Shown: piece after piece, positions 35,812 through 45,606 of the stretch
How the letters are laid out: each line of letters opens with the position of its first letter
Numbering within the stretch: position 1 is the stretch's first letter
Assembly (NCBI RefSeq): GCF_010668395.1
Contig: NZ_WUEY01000023.1
Location: 29,472-93,471 of the forward strand
DNA from: Martinezella lusitana
Lineage (GTDB): Bacteria > Pseudomonadota > Alphaproteobacteria > Rhizobiales > Rhizobiaceae
Direction of reading: 5' to 3'
DNA length: 64,000 nucleotides
Program-made: the position numbers and the translations under genes
The notes under the pieces: model-generated
The model's database searches: none
What the model saw: the letters and a program-made list of their open reading frames with translations, nothing else
Told to the model about the DNA's origin: nothing

Positions 35812-37299
35812 TCAATGGGCTTCCGCAGGGATCAAGGGCACCTCCGAACCGTTGGCGTCGTAGAGCTTGCCGTTCAGGAAATAGTCGCCGTCATGCAGGC
35901 CTGCGACGTCCTGATACCGGATCAGACGCTCCGTTCCTGCAACGAAGACCGATTGCTGGTCCGAATTGCCCACCTTCAGGTGGTTGAACAGCAGGTTCAG
36001 CATGATCGCCATCAGGGCCGCGGAGCTGATACCCGAATGGAAAATCGTGACGATCCACGGCGGGAAATGCTCGTAGAAGCCCGGAGCTGCGATCGGGATC
36101 ATTCCGAACCCTATCGAGGTCGCCACGATGATGAGGTTCATGTTGTTGTCGTAGTCGACCTTGGCGAGGGTTCTGATCCCGCTCGCGGTCACCGTTCCGA
36201 ACAGGACGAGGCCCGCCCCGCCGAGGACAGAGCTTGGAACCGCCGCCACGATACGGCCGACGACTGGCAGTAATCCGAGGGCGACGAGAAAGAGACCGCC
36301 GGTTGCCACGACGAACCGGCTCTTGATGCCGGTCACGGCCACAAGGCCCACATTCTGCGCAAAGGCGCTCTGTGTGAAGGAGCCGACCACGGGAGCCAGG
36401 ATGCTGGACAGCATATCGGCGCGCAGGCCGTCGCCGAGCCGGCGAGCGTCGACCTTGGTTCCGACGATCTCACCGACGGCAAGAATGTCGGCGGAGGTTT
36501 CGACGAGCGTTACCATGATCACGATGCACATCGAAATGATCGCCGCCGTGTCGAAGACGGGATAGCCGAAGTGGAAAATCTGCGGCAGGGCGACGAACGG
36601 TCCGTTCGCCACGCGCGAGAAATCGGCTATGCCCACGGCATAGGCGATGCCGGTGCCGATGATGATGGCAAGCAGGATCGATAGCCTCGATATGGCTGCG
36701 CTCGCGAGCTTGCTGAGCAGCAAGACAATCAACAGCGTTACGGCCGCGAGCAGAATGTTGGCCTGGCTGCCGAAATCCGGTGCGTTCCTGTTGCCGCCCA
36801 TCGCCCAGCCCGCCGCAACCGGCATGAGCGTGAGGCCGATGGTCGTTATGACGATGCCGGTGACAAGGGGCGGAAAGAAGCGCGTGACGCGCGAAAACAC
36901 CGGCGTAATGATGAGGCCAATGAATGACGCCGCAATGACCGCGCCGAGAACCGCCTGGATGCCGCCATGCCCGGTGATGGCGATCATCGTCGCGACACCG
37001 GAAAAGGATACGCCCTGCACCAGGGGCAGGCGGCTGCCGAAGAACGGTATCCCGATCGTCTGCAAGATGGTCGCCAGGCCGCCGGCAAACAGCGAGGCTG
37101 TCACCAGCAGACCGATATCGGATGGCGAGAGCCCCGATGCCTGGCCGACGATCAGCGGAACGGCAACGATGCCGCCATACATCGTGAGTACGTGTTGAAG
37201 GCCGTAGGCGAGATTGGCGCCGAGGCTGAGCTTTTCATCTTCGAGGGATATGCGTGCTGTATTTTCCTCTGCAGTCGTTGCCAAGGTAAACTCCTCCAT
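35812..37299 (-). CDS. Nucleobase:cation symporter-2 (xanthine/uracil permease)
   Basis: Inner-membrane permease of about 495 residues with twelve to fourteen membrane spans. The NCS2 markers are QHVLTMYGG near the N-terminus, LVETSADILAVGE in the substrate region and the family signature QNVGLVAVTGI. It imports purines or pyrimidines with protons. Which base cannot be told; the xanthine/urate branch is favoured by the overall motifs. The start is uncertain: the ATG at 37299 has a poor site, whereas a TTG at 37284 has GGAGGAG six bases ahead. It is a single-gene unit with its own strong terminator, and the locus upstream on the map also handles nitrogen rings. Confidence 0.87.
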   Translation of the reverse strand: MEEFTLATTAEENTARISLEDEKLSLGANLAYGLQHVLTMYGGIVAVPLIVGQASGLSPSDIGLLVTASLFAGGLATILQTIGIPFFGSRLPLVQGVSFSGVATMIAITGHGGIQAVLGAVIAASFIGLIITPVFSRVTRFFPPLVTGIVITTIGLTLMPVAAGWAMGGNRNAPDFGSQANILLAAVTLLIVLLLSKLASAAISRLSILLAIIIGTGIAYAVGIADFSRVANGPFVALPQIFHFGYPVFDTAAIISMCIVIMVTLVETSADILAVGEIVGTKVDARRLGDGLRADMLSSILAPVVGSFTQSAFAQNVGLVAVTGIKSRFVVATGGLFLVALGLLPVVGRIVAAVPSSVLGGAGLVLFGTVTASGIRTLAKVDYDNNMNLIIVATSIGFGMIPIAAPGFYEHFPPWIVTIFHSGISSAALMAIMLNLLFNHLKVGNSDQQSVFVAGTERLIRYQDVAGLHDGDYFLNGKLYDANGSEVPLIPAEAH

Positions 37300-37435
37300 A
37301 CCTTTGCGTTTCTCATTGTCCTCCAAATGAGAAATATAAGTTACGGTGCGCGACCCCGCATGACTTTACAGAAAAATGCGAAACACCTTACCGGAAGGCT
37401 GGCGACCGGCAGGCCCCGGCAGGTTCGACGCGCCA

Positions 37436-37455
37436 CTCGAATCCATCGATTCGAG
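37436..37455. repeat. Perfect short inverted repeat in the gap before the permease gene
   Basis: CTCGAATC and GATTCGAG with four bases between. It lies in the 269-base gap (37300-37568) between the PhnA-like gene and the permease gene, where no coding region is visible. It may end phnA transcription or bind a regulator. Confidence 0.35.
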
Positions 37456-37568
37456 GTTCGCATATCCCGCCAGGGTGCCCAACCGCCATCTTGAAAGCAA
37501 TGCCTGCCACCCGCCGAACGTCAAGGCTCCGAACCGGAGATGCGGGCGCCTGGATGTCCGAAGCCGTA

Positions 37569-37871
37569 TCAGCGCTTGCGCACGAATTCGGTGCGCAAGA
37601 CCAGCCCTTTGATGGTGTCGTGGCGGCAGTCGATCTCTTCCGGGTTTTCGGTGAGCCGGATCGATCGGATGACGGTCCCTTGCTTCAGCGTTTGGCCGGC
37701 GCCCTTGACCTTGAGATCCTTGATCAGCACGACGGAATCGCCGTCGGCGAGCACGTTGCCGGATGCATCGCGAGCCTCCGCGGCCCTGGCCTTCTCCGCA
37801 GCGATTTCGGAAGCGGGGCGCCATTCGCCGGTTGCCTCGTCATAGATGTAGTCGTCGTCCTGGTCGGTCAT
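37569..37871 (-). CDS. PhnA/YjdM-like protein
   Basis: 100-residue protein with the C-terminal PhnA domain (VLADGDSVVLIKDLKVKGAGQTLKQGTVIRSIRL and a DCRHDTIKGLVLRTEFVRK end). The N-terminal zinc ribbon of E. coli YjdM is absent; an acidic segment (DQDDDYIYDEATGEW) replaces it, which appears normal for rhizobial versions. Despite the historic name there is no evidence of a phosphonate role. No operon partner: 269 bases separate it from the permease. Confidence 0.85.
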   Translation of the reverse strand: MTDQDDDYIYDEATGEWRPASEIAAEKARAAEARDASGNVLADGDSVVLIKDLKVKGAGQTLKQGTVIRSIRLTENPEEIDCRHDTIKGLVLRTEFVRKR

Positions 37872-38054
37872 GTCCGTCTCGTATCGTGTAGTGATGAATT
37901 GCAGTTCATGCTGTCGCCCGACGCCGAGGCGACCGGATGAAAACCTGCTCTATCCCGGATGAGGCTTCGGTGCAAACCGAGGTCGGACCGGGAAGGCGCA
38001 AATGCGATGCCTGGATGGGTCTGGAAGATCTTAATCGGCCGCAGCCCGTTTGTC

Positions 38055-40052
38055 CTATCGTGATCTTGTTCTTCGCATCGAGAACAGGAAATAGGGAGCC
38101 CCGACCATAGAGGCCATCAAGCCGGCCGGGATTTCATAGGGAAACAGAAGTGCCCGGCCGAACACGTCCGCCGCCAGAAGAATGATCGCACTGACCAGCC
38201 CCGCGGTAAAGGCCTGCTGGATCGGACGGCGAGGTCCGATCATGCGGACGATATGGGGCGACATCAGTCCGACGAAGCTCAGCGGCCCGACGAGCATGGT
38301 CGGTATAGCCGTGCAGATCGATATGGCAATCAGGAGCACGGTATTCGACCTGGCACCGCTCACGCCTATGGCGCGAGCGGAAGACATGCCGAGCGGCAGA
38401 ATAGCAAGCCAGCGTCCCAGCAAAGGGAGCATTGCCGCTGTGAACAGGGCAAAGCCGAAGGCAACCGTGGCGTCGTGCTCGGAAACGTTCGAGATGGAGC
38501 CGGCCATCCATACGAGAAGGGTATGAACGCGCGGATCCCCGGTCGTCAGCAGAAATGTGAATGTACTGCTGAACAGGGTGCTGATGGCGAGACCGGCCAA
38601 TAGGAGCTTTTCCGGAGAGAAGGCCGAGCGGCGTGCGAGAATGAATATAAATGCCATCGTCAAGATTGCGCCGGCGGCACCCGACATCATTTGTATCGTA
38701 CGGTCGGGTTGTGCAAAGGCCAGGACCGTAACGAGCGCCCCCAACCCTACGCCGGACGAGACACCCAGGACTTCTGGGGAGGCGAGCGGATTGCCCGTCA
38801 GGCGCTGGCTCATTACGCCCGCAATGCCAAGCATGAAGCCTGCGGAAACCGCTGTCAGGCTGCGCGGCCATCGCCAGGGAACGGTGGCCCAAAAATCCGG
38901 GCCGAAGGCGAAGCGCCAATGGCTCATGTCGTTGGTGAGGGCTAGGGCTATGTAGGCGAGAATCAGCAGCAAGCCGACGCAAAGAGCGATTGCCGGCCAG
39001 ATGCGGTGGTCTGTTTCACGCCGTTCGCTCATGGATATTTCAGGCGTCGACGCCAGATGAGGGAGAAGCCAGAGCATAAGCGGCGCCCCGAGAAGTGCGG
39101 TCAGGCTGCCCGCGGGTATTTCTCCGAAGGAACCCGTCAGCAATTGCAGCCCCTGGTCCGTCGTCGCAAGAATAAGGGCGCCGATGAGCGCGGACAGCAA
39201 CAGGCGATGCTTCAGACGGCGTGCGCCTGCGGCACGAGCCAACGTAGCGCCGGCAAGCCCGACGAAGCCGATGACACCAACGGCACTTGTCACGGCTGCG
39301 CTTAAAAATACGCTTGCCCCCAGCACAAGCAGCCGGATTTTGGCAAGGGGAAGACCAAGCCCGCGGGCATTTTCGTCCTGAAGCTGGAGGATGGCCAGCG
39401 GCCGCAGGAGGATCGCGATCAAGACCGTTGCTGCCGAAATCTGGATCAGCAGCCGATGCGTTGCATGCCAATCGTTCTGGACCAGGGATCCGGCGTTCCA
39501 GATAAACATCCCCTGGAGATTGTCGTGATGAAACAGCACGATCAGCGCATTCATCGTGCCGCAAAGCAGGCTGACGATCAGTCCGCCCAGCATAAGGCGG
39601 ATTGGCGAAAGGTTCTGGCGTGTCGCCAGGGCCATGACGATCAGCATTGCGGTAGAGGCCCCCGCAATGCCGATCATGTCCCGGCCGTTCTCCAGTAGAG
39701 AAGGCGTGAGAAGAGACGCAAGGGTGAGGGCCAAGGAGGCGCCGCTGGAGACGCCGAGCGTCGCCGGCTCGGCGATCGGATTGCGAAGGACAACTTGCAT
39801 GACGGCGCTGACGAAGCCGAGACAGGCGCCGGCGGCCAATGCCATGGCGAGCCGTGGCAAGGCGGAATAATAAAGGATCGCCGTCTGGATTTTGCCTTGA
39901 GATGCAAGAAGATCGTACCAGAAGGCAGCCGGAAACGCCCGATCGAGATGGATGACCGTCGCTGCAATAAAGGCGAAAGCGAGGGCTCCGATGCTTGCGA
40001 CTGCCAGCATGGGGCGTTCCGTGACGCGAAACGAATGGCGAGCGCTCGTCAT
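38055..40052 (-). CDS. fhuB: Iron-siderophore ABC permease, FhuB-type double-length
   Basis: 665-residue fusion of two FecCD/BtuC-type permease halves (about 1-330 and 340-665), each with around ten membrane segments. Both halves carry the family motifs (NPIAEPATLGVSSGASL and VGVIGFVGLAGATLAR in the first; NPLASPEVLGVSSGVGLG and VGPLSFVGLMSPHIVR in the second). One polypeptide thus replaces the usual permease dimer, as in FhuB of hydroxamate uptake. The ATG overlaps the binding-protein stop codon as ATGA. No ATPase gene follows; it must be supplied from elsewhere. Confidence 0.9.
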   Translation of the reverse strand: MTSARHSFRVTERPMLAVASIGALAFAFIAATVIHLDRAFPAAFWYDLLASQGKIQTAILYYSALPRLAMALAAGACLGFVSAVMQVVLRNPIAEPATLGVSSGASLALTLASLLTPSLLENGRDMIGIAGASTAMLIVMALATRQNLSPIRLMLGGLIVSLLCGTMNALIVLFHHDNLQGMFIWNAGSLVQNDWHATHRLLIQISAATVLIAILLRPLAILQLQDENARGLGLPLAKIRLLVLGASVFLSAAVTSAVGVIGFVGLAGATLARAAGARRLKHRLLLSALIGALILATTDQGLQLLTGSFGEIPAGSLTALLGAPLMLWLLPHLASTPEISMSERRETDHRIWPAIALCVGLLLILAYIALALTNDMSHWRFAFGPDFWATVPWRWPRSLTAVSAGFMLGIAGVMSQRLTGNPLASPEVLGVSSGVGLGALVTVLAFAQPDRTIQMMSGAAGAILTMAFIFILARRSAFSPEKLLLAGLAISTLFSSTFTFLLTTGDPRVHTLLVWMAGSISNVSEHDATVAFGFALFTAAMLPLLGRWLAILPLGMSSARAIGVSGARSNTVLLIAISICTAIPTMLVGPLSFVGLMSPHIVRMIGPRRPIQQAFTAGLVSAIILLAADVFGRALLFPYEIPAGLMASMVGAPYFLFSMRRTRSR

Positions 40053-40990
40053 TCGCCGCTACCTGCCAGTGTGGCGGTGATAAGCCGAGCAAAACGTTCC
40101 GCTGTCGGCAGAGCGCCAAAGCCCCAGATCAATGGAAGTTCGCGCACTTGCCCATTCACGGCTTGAGGCAGCTGCCGCCAAAGATCGCTTCGGAATAGGG
40201 CATCGGAGGAGGCTCCGTCGGGGGATGCGATCCAGACGACGCAGGCCTGTGGATAGGCGGCCAGCGTATCGACGCCAATCTGCGTGCTGCCCCACAGGAG
40301 GGTCGGCGATTTCGACCAGGCGTTTTGAAGACCGATGCGGCGCATGGCGCTATCGAACAGGCTGCCGCCGGTGAATACGACGAGATTGGTCGGCGACAGA
40401 GCCTGCACCAGCAATATCGGTCGCTGCTCCTTTGCCGCAATGCGCTTTGCGCAGTCGGCAAAGCTTTGATCCATACGCGACAGAAAATCACAAGCGACTG
40501 CGGGATTTCCACAAAGCGATGCGAGGCAAAGAGCGACTCCGCGCGCGGCTTCGATGGGATCGCCCTTGCCGCGATCGTAAAGCGTGAAGCTCTCGACCGG
40601 GGCAAAGCGTTCGAGGATCGGCCGTCCCGCCGCCTGCCACGACTGGATGAGGATCAGGTCCGGCTCTATTCTGGAAAGCAGTTCCAGGTTCGGATTGATC
40701 TGGAAGCCAAGGTCGATGACGTCAGGCGGCGTAGGAGGGTAGCCGACCATGCGCTCGTAACCGGCGATCTCGGCAGCCGCAATGGGTGTCAGGTTCATGG
40801 CGTAGAGCATTTCGCTCATGGCCCAGTTCAGGGATACGACGCGCAGTTTCGGTCGATTGGCTTCCGCTGCGGCTGATGTCGGCAGGGCATAGGCCATCGC
40901 CAGCGACGGGATCGCTGAAAGCAGCGAGCGGCGGGTTGTTGCCAGCCACTCTGCCTTCTCCGAGCCGGGGTATGTGCCGTAGCCAGTCAA
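40049..40990 (-). CDS. Iron-siderophore ABC substrate-binding protein, FhuD-like
   Basis: About 313 residues of the class III (FhuD/BtuF) binding fold, with VVSLNWAMSEMLYAMNLTPIAAAE and DLGFQINPNLELLSRIEPDLILIQSW. The N-terminus carries a likely Tat signal, TTRRSLLSAIPSLAMAYALP, also seen in FhuD homologues. No ATG lies ahead of that signal; the frame opens with a TTG at 40990, so the start is uncertain. It lies between the TonB receptor gene (13 bases upstream) and fhuB and delivers the ferric siderophore to that permease. Confidence 0.85.
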   Translation of the reverse strand: MTGYGTYPGSEKAEWLATTRRSLLSAIPSLAMAYALPTSAAAEANRPKLRVVSLNWAMSEMLYAMNLTPIAAAEIAGYERMVGYPPTPPDVIDLGFQINPNLELLSRIEPDLILIQSWQAAGRPILERFAPVESFTLYDRGKGDPIEAARGVALCLASLCGNPAVACDFLSRMDQSFADCAKRIAAKEQRPILLVQALSPTNLVVFTGGSLFDSAMRRIGLQNAWSKSPTLLWGSTQIGVDTLAAYPQACVVWIASPDGASSDALFRSDLWRQLPQAVNGQVRELPLIWGFGALPTAERFARLITATLAGSGE

Positions 40991-41003
40991 GCGAAGACCC
41001 GTG

Positions 41004-43469
41004 CTACCATTTGTATCGCAAGCCGGCGAGCACGAGGCGACCCTGGCCGTAGGTGCAATAGGTCATGTCCGTGCAGGTGACATAGGTCTTGTCGAACAGA
41101 TTGGTGACGTTGAGGGTCGCCGTCAGGCCCTTCGCCTTCGGGAACTGCTTTTCGAAGTCATATTGCAGTCCGATGTCGAACAGGGTGGTCGATGGCACGC
41201 TGAACGTATTGGTCGGATTGCCGAAGCTGCCGCCGACAAAGCGCGTGCCGCCCATGATCTTGAGGCCGGGCGCGACGTTGTCGGGCATGTCGTAGGAGAG
41301 CCAGAGCGACGCCATGTTCGCCGGGATGCCGGCCGGGCGCTTGCCTTGGATGTTGGCCGTCGCCCGGGTGTTCTCGATATCCGTATAGGTGTAGCTGGCG
41401 ATCGCCTGCAGGTCGTCGGTAAGGTAGGCATGCGCTTCCAGTTCGATGCCGCGCGAGCGCACTTCGCCCGTCTGCGTGACGGAGCCCGGGTAAAGCGAGC
41501 TCGAAACCTTCACATTCGTTTGCCGCAGATCGAAAAGCGATGCGGTCACGAAGCTGTCCGAGCCGACCGGCTGGTATTTGACACCGATCTCATACTGCTT
41601 GCCTTTGGTCGGCTGCAGCGCGCTGCCGGTGTCGGTCGTTCCCGAAAGCGGCTGGAAGGAAGTCGAATAGCTGACATAGGGCGCAAGGCCGTTGTCGAAA
41701 TTGTAGATCAACCCGACCCGGCCGGTCAGAGCATGGTCGTCCTGATCCGAAGCGCTGCCATCCTTGTAGGAGACGGTATGCGTGTTTGCCCAATCCTGGC
41801 GGAGGCTTCCGACGAAGGTGGCCTTGCCGAATTCGATCTGATCCTGCGCGTAGAGCCCGTACTGCTGCGTGCGCTGCTTGTTTGAGGTGCCGAGCATGAA
41901 GTCGGGTGTCGGTATATACTGATAATACACCGGATCGATGATGCTGAGCGGAGGAGCATCCGGGCCGCTTGTGCTGCCGTAGTAGAGATGATGGTCGTAC
42001 TGGATGTTCTGGAAATCGAAACCGAAGAGCATCTGATGGCTCAGCGCGCCGGTGTCGAACGTTGCGATCGCCTGATTGTCCACCGTGATGGCGTCGACGG
42101 TGCCGAAATTGTTGTAGGCGATCCGGTCCAGAGCGGTCCCCGATGCATCATAATCGGAGCCGTCTCCGACATGATGGATCGTCTGGCTATTGTGCAGGTA
42201 GCGGAAGTTCTGCTTGACCTGCCACACGTCGTTGAAGCGATGTTCGAACGAATAGCCGATGGAGGCTTCTTCCTTCTCGTATTCGTCAAAGCCGGGGTCG
42301 CCGGTATTGAAGGAACGGGGAATATGCACGAGGCCGGGCAGGACGGTGCCGACCGCGGGTACGTAATTGAAGGTGCCAGCCTCGGGGTCCCGCTGATAGA
42401 CGCCCGTTACCGTCAGCTTGGTGTCTTCATCCGGCTTCCAGGTGAAGGCCGGCGCGATGCCGATGCGCTTCTGGTCGACGAAATCGGTCTGGGTGCCGGT
42501 CGTCAACCCCGTTGCGGTCAGGCGATAGAAGAGATCGTCACGATCGGCGACGGGGCCGGAAAAGTCGAAACCGCCTTGCACGCGGCCGTAGCTGCCGGTC
42601 TGGACGAAGACCTCGTGTTCGGGCGTTTCCGTCGGTTCCTTGCCGACGACGTTGATGATGCCGCCGGGCGGCGTCTGGCCGTAAAGCACGGAAGCCGGCC
42701 CGCGGATGCTCTCGACATGGTCGAAGAGATAGGAGTCGCGCGTCGCGATGTTGAACCCGGTGAAGGGGATCTGCAGCCCGTCGAGGTAAGTGGTCGTCTG
42801 GAAACCGCGGCTATAGAGATATTCGAGCGAATCCTCGTTGACGCCGCGTTGTTCGGCGACGACCCCGGCCGTGTATCGCATCGCCTGGGAGACGCTCTGA
42901 GCATTCTGATCGGTAATCTGCTGCTTTGTGACGACGCTCACGGAGGCCGGCGTCCTGATCAGCGGCGTATCGGTTTTCGTGCCGCCGGCGCTTCGTGTCG
43001 CCACGTAACCCGTGGTGCCGCCCTGCGATCCCTGAACGACGATCGGCGCAAGCACGGTCGTTCCATTCGCGCCGCCGGCGTCGGCGGATTGACCGGCTGC
43101 GATGATCGTCACTGTCGAGGCGTTGGTGAAACGATAGGTCAGGCCCGTTCCGGCCAGCAGTCTGCCGAGCGCCTGTTCAGGGCTGAAGTTGCCCGATAGG
43201 CCGCCGCTCTTGCGCCCGGTGACGAGTTGCGAAGGAAAGAGAAGCTTGAGGCCGGCGCGGTCGGCGAAGGTCGTCAATGCGGAGCCGAGCGGCTGGGCCG
43301 GGATGCTGTAGGCGGCGAGCCGAGAGGACCTTCCGACGGAATCCTGCGCCATGGCGGGAGCGGTCGTAGCCGTCGCCAGAAGCAGCGCCGCTATCGCCGC
43401 CGAGCCGATAAGCCTCGTCGACACCGGTCCTCTACGACCGCATCTTTGCCCCGATCGCTGTATTCGCAT
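41004..43469 (-). CDS. TonB-dependent siderophore receptor with STN domain
   Basis: 821-residue outer-membrane receptor. A signal peptide covers about residues 1-42 (ending TAPAMAQ). A secretin/TonB N-terminal signalling domain (about 50-100, YSIPAQPLGSALTTFADRAG) shows it can signal to a FecR-type protein. A plug domain with TPASVSVVTKQQITDQNAQS follows, then the 22-strand barrel ending in the aromatic terminus LAGLRYKW. The ATG at 43469 has AAGGGG ahead. It is coupled in order with FecI and FecR upstream and FhuD and FhuB downstream. A hydroxamate siderophore (FhuE/FoxA type) is likely from the FhuB/FhuD partners. Confidence 0.9.
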   Translation of the reverse strand: MRIQRSGQRCGRRGPVSTRLIGSAAIAALLLATATTAPAMAQDSVGRSSRLAAYSIPAQPLGSALTTFADRAGLKLLFPSQLVTGRKSGGLSGNFSPEQALGRLLAGTGLTYRFTNASTVTIIAAGQSADAGGANGTTVLAPIVVQGSQGGTTGYVATRSAGGTKTDTPLIRTPASVSVVTKQQITDQNAQSVSQAMRYTAGVVAEQRGVNEDSLEYLYSRGFQTTTYLDGLQIPFTGFNIATRDSYLFDHVESIRGPASVLYGQTPPGGIINVVGKEPTETPEHEVFVQTGSYGRVQGGFDFSGPVADRDDLFYRLTATGLTTGTQTDFVDQKRIGIAPAFTWKPDEDTKLTVTGVYQRDPEAGTFNYVPAVGTVLPGLVHIPRSFNTGDPGFDEYEKEEASIGYSFEHRFNDVWQVKQNFRYLHNSQTIHHVGDGSDYDASGTALDRIAYNNFGTVDAITVDNQAIATFDTGALSHQMLFGFDFQNIQYDHHLYYGSTSGPDAPPLSIIDPVYYQYIPTPDFMLGTSNKQRTQQYGLYAQDQIEFGKATFVGSLRQDWANTHTVSYKDGSASDQDDHALTGRVGLIYNFDNGLAPYVSYSTSFQPLSGTTDTGSALQPTKGKQYEIGVKYQPVGSDSFVTASLFDLRQTNVKVSSSLYPGSVTQTGEVRSRGIELEAHAYLTDDLQAIASYTYTDIENTRATANIQGKRPAGIPANMASLWLSYDMPDNVAPGLKIMGGTRFVGGSFGNPTNTFSVPSTTLFDIGLQYDFEKQFPKAKGLTATLNVTNLFDKTYVTCTDMTYCTYGQGRLVLAGLRYKW

Positions 43470-43619
43470 TCTATGCCCCTTCGACTTCAACGCATCTGCG
43501 GGGCGTCCCTCTGCCCGGCAGCTTCTATCGGAGAGACGAAGCCTCGGCCGCAAACTTGCAGCAAAAGATGACTGAAAACTTCATATTTCTTATAAGATAC
43601 TGATGTCATTAGGATTTAT

Positions 43620-44573
43620 TTATGCGGGACGAATGATCGTCACCAGCGGCAGCTCGGTAATCCGGACCGGCAGCGTTTGGCGGATCGTGGTCAGGACGGA
43701 TTCGGAATCCGCCATGTCGAAGACACCGGTCACGGGCAGCTGCTGCAGCGAGGACCCCATAAGGACAATCTTGCCGCGACGATAGCGTTCTACCTCGGCA
43801 ATGACCTCGGCCAGGCGGCGTCCGTTGAACACCAGCTTGCCGCGCCGCCAGGCCGTCTCGATGTCGGCGTCGACCTCTTCCGTGGCAAGAATGACGCCGT
43901 CGTCGCTGTAGCGCACTCTCTGATTCACATTGATCGGCATCGGCCCGTCCGAGGTGGCTTCCGTGGCGACGGAAACGCTGCCTTCGAGAACGGTCACCGC
44001 CACTTCGTCGGGCCTCATGTCGATATCGAAGACGGTTCCGACCGCCTTCGTCTGCCCGCTTGCCGCGGTTACCAGGAAAGGCCTTGCGCGATCATGGGCG
44101 ACGGTAAACGTCGCCTGTCCTTCGAAAAGCGAAATCTGGCGCCGGTTCGCGTCGAACCTCGCGGAAAGAGCCGAGCGCGCGTTCATCAGCACTGTCGAGC
44201 CGTCGGCGAGAACGATCGTCTTTCGTTCGCCGATACCCGTGACATAGTCGGTGAGGAAATTCAGCCGCAGAAACCCGGTCTCCACCAGGCCGCTGCCGAT
44301 CAATCCGACCGAAGCCGCGCCGATGAAGGCTCGCCGCGTGACCTTCGCACGCGTATTTCTGCGCTCGGTCCCGCGGACTTCCTTGCCGGCGACCCCGATG
44401 CCCTGCCAGATGGTTTCGGCCTCTCTGGCGGCGGCCTCGTTCAACGGATTTTCACATCGCCAGTTCGCGAAAGCCTCGCGGTCGGCCTGGGTCGCATGTC
44501 CCGAATGGATCCGCACCACCCATTCGATTGCCTGATCGCTGAGTGCGTCATCAATCCCTTTTGCGTCTTCCAT
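43620..44573 (-). CDS. fecR: FecR-type anti-sigma/sensor protein
   Basis: 317 residues. The N-terminal cytoplasmic part (about 1-80) has AIEWVVRIHSGHATQADREAFANWRCENPLNEAA, typical of FecR, followed by one membrane-spanning stretch (FIGAASVGLIGSGLVETGF) and a periplasmic FecR domain (KTIVLADGSTVLMNARSAL, GEATF-like VEGQATFTVAHD). It passes the signal from the receptor STN domain to the sigma factor encoded 83 bases upstream. Length and order are standard. Confidence 0.91.
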   Translation of the reverse strand: MEDAKGIDDALSDQAIEWVVRIHSGHATQADREAFANWRCENPLNEAAAREAETIWQGIGVAGKEVRGTERRNTRAKVTRRAFIGAASVGLIGSGLVETGFLRLNFLTDYVTGIGERKTIVLADGSTVLMNARSALSARFDANRRQISLFEGQATFTVAHDRARPFLVTAASGQTKAVGTVFDIDMRPDEVAVTVLEGSVSVATEATSDGPMPINVNQRVRYSDDGVILATEEVDADIETAWRRGKLVFNGRRLAEVIAEVERYRRGKIVLMGSSLQQLPVTGVFDMADSESVLTTIRQTLPVRITELPLVTIIRPA

Positions 44574-44656
44574 ATCCGAATTCGCTCCGTCTCGCAGCCG
44601 TCATCTATTAGACGAAGAACCCTTGCCGATCTTGCAGTCGGCCATGCGGCAAACGT

Positions 44657-45181
44657 TTATCCGAGCGCACGAAACGCATAGCGGCAGTGGCGCAGAGATT
44701 GCGCGAGGTACTTGGCGACCATGCTTTCCGAAACCTTCAGGCGGGCAGCTATTTCGCGATGGGAAAGACCATCGCAGCGGCTCATCAAAAGGGCAGTCCG
44801 GGCCTTTTCAGGCAGTTCCATCAGCGCACTGACGAGCGCGCGCAGATGATCGCGATCGATGGCGATCTTTTCCGGCGATGGAGCGAGATCCTCGATAGCG
44901 GCAAGAATATTCTCGTCCGCCGTGCAGCGGCTCTGATGACGACGCTCACGTCTGATTATATCGATCGCGATGTTGCCTGCGATCCTTAGAAGAAAGGCTC
45001 TTTTGTCACGTACTATCGGCGGATTTGAGAGGCCGGCAACGCGAAGCCATGTTTCCTGCAAGGCATCTTCGGCGACTTCGATGGAGCCGGTTCGCCTGCG
45101 CAGGTGCGAGCGCAGCGTATGCCACTGGCGTAGATAGATCGTCTGAAGATCGTCATCGATATCGTCAGCAGCTATATTCAT
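44657..45181 (-). CDS. fecI: FecI-type ECF sigma factor
   Basis: 174 residues with sigma region 2 (AEDALQETWLRVAGL, AFLLRIAGNIAIDIIRRERRH) and region 4 (LPEKARTALLMSRCDGLSHREIAARLKVSESMVAKYLAQSLRHCR). FecI-type factors transcribe the receptor and transport genes when the FecR partner signals siderophore binding. It is the first gene of the fecI-fecR-receptor-fhuD-fhuB series. Its upstream promoter carries an AT-rich dyad that could be an iron-regulator site. Confidence 0.92.
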   Translation of the reverse strand: MNIAADDIDDDLQTIYLRQWHTLRSHLRRRTGSIEVAEDALQETWLRVAGLSNPPIVRDKRAFLLRIAGNIAIDIIRRERRHQSRCTADENILAAIEDLAPSPEKIAIDRDHLRALVSALMELPEKARTALLMSRCDGLSHREIAARLKVSESMVAKYLAQSLRHCRYAFRALG

Positions 45182-45293
45182 TTCGAATGTGATGCGCTTT
45201 TAAGGTAAACCCGTCACAAAGGCTGCGAAGCACAAACCTTCCATTTGCCGCCGCTTACCGTGGTTCGGAATTTCCGCGACTTTTCCGATCTAT

Positions 45294-45316
45294 TAAAATA
45301 GGTATATTTTAGTCAA
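45294..45316 (-). promoter_or_regulatory. Promoter with AT-rich dyad before fecI
   Basis: TTGACT on the minus strand (45316-45311) fits a -35 box. Directly inside it is TAAAATA-N4-TATTTTA (45294-45311), a seven-base perfect dyad. An iron repressor (RirA, Irr or Fur class) is the natural candidate, but the sequence does not match one consensus well enough to choose. The -10 is not clear. Confidence 0.4.
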
Positions 45317-45606
45317 GTTATAATCGCGATCACACGCCGCTCCATTCCATTTCGTCGGCGTTGCGTATCAATTAAGACACATCGCTGCCAAGCAGGATGG
45401 CTGCCGCAGGCGTGGCACAAGTTGAATGACGCTCCTGAAAGGCTTGCCGACCGCAAACCAATGCGACCCTGGCCGTGGGGAACTTGTCCACCGCAGCCGG
45501 TCCGCCGGCGCTCCGGCATGGTTTGACAGATATCGATCGAAAAATGGTCGATGCCGATAGCGGCACACGCTCCCCCGTTCAATCGCACTTATCCAGTTTG
45601 GACATG

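Noticed and set aside
37872..38054. Riboswitch between fhuB and the PhnA-like gene
   Set aside because: Purine- and G-rich stretches are present, but no cobalamin, TPP or other riboswitch core could be recognised.
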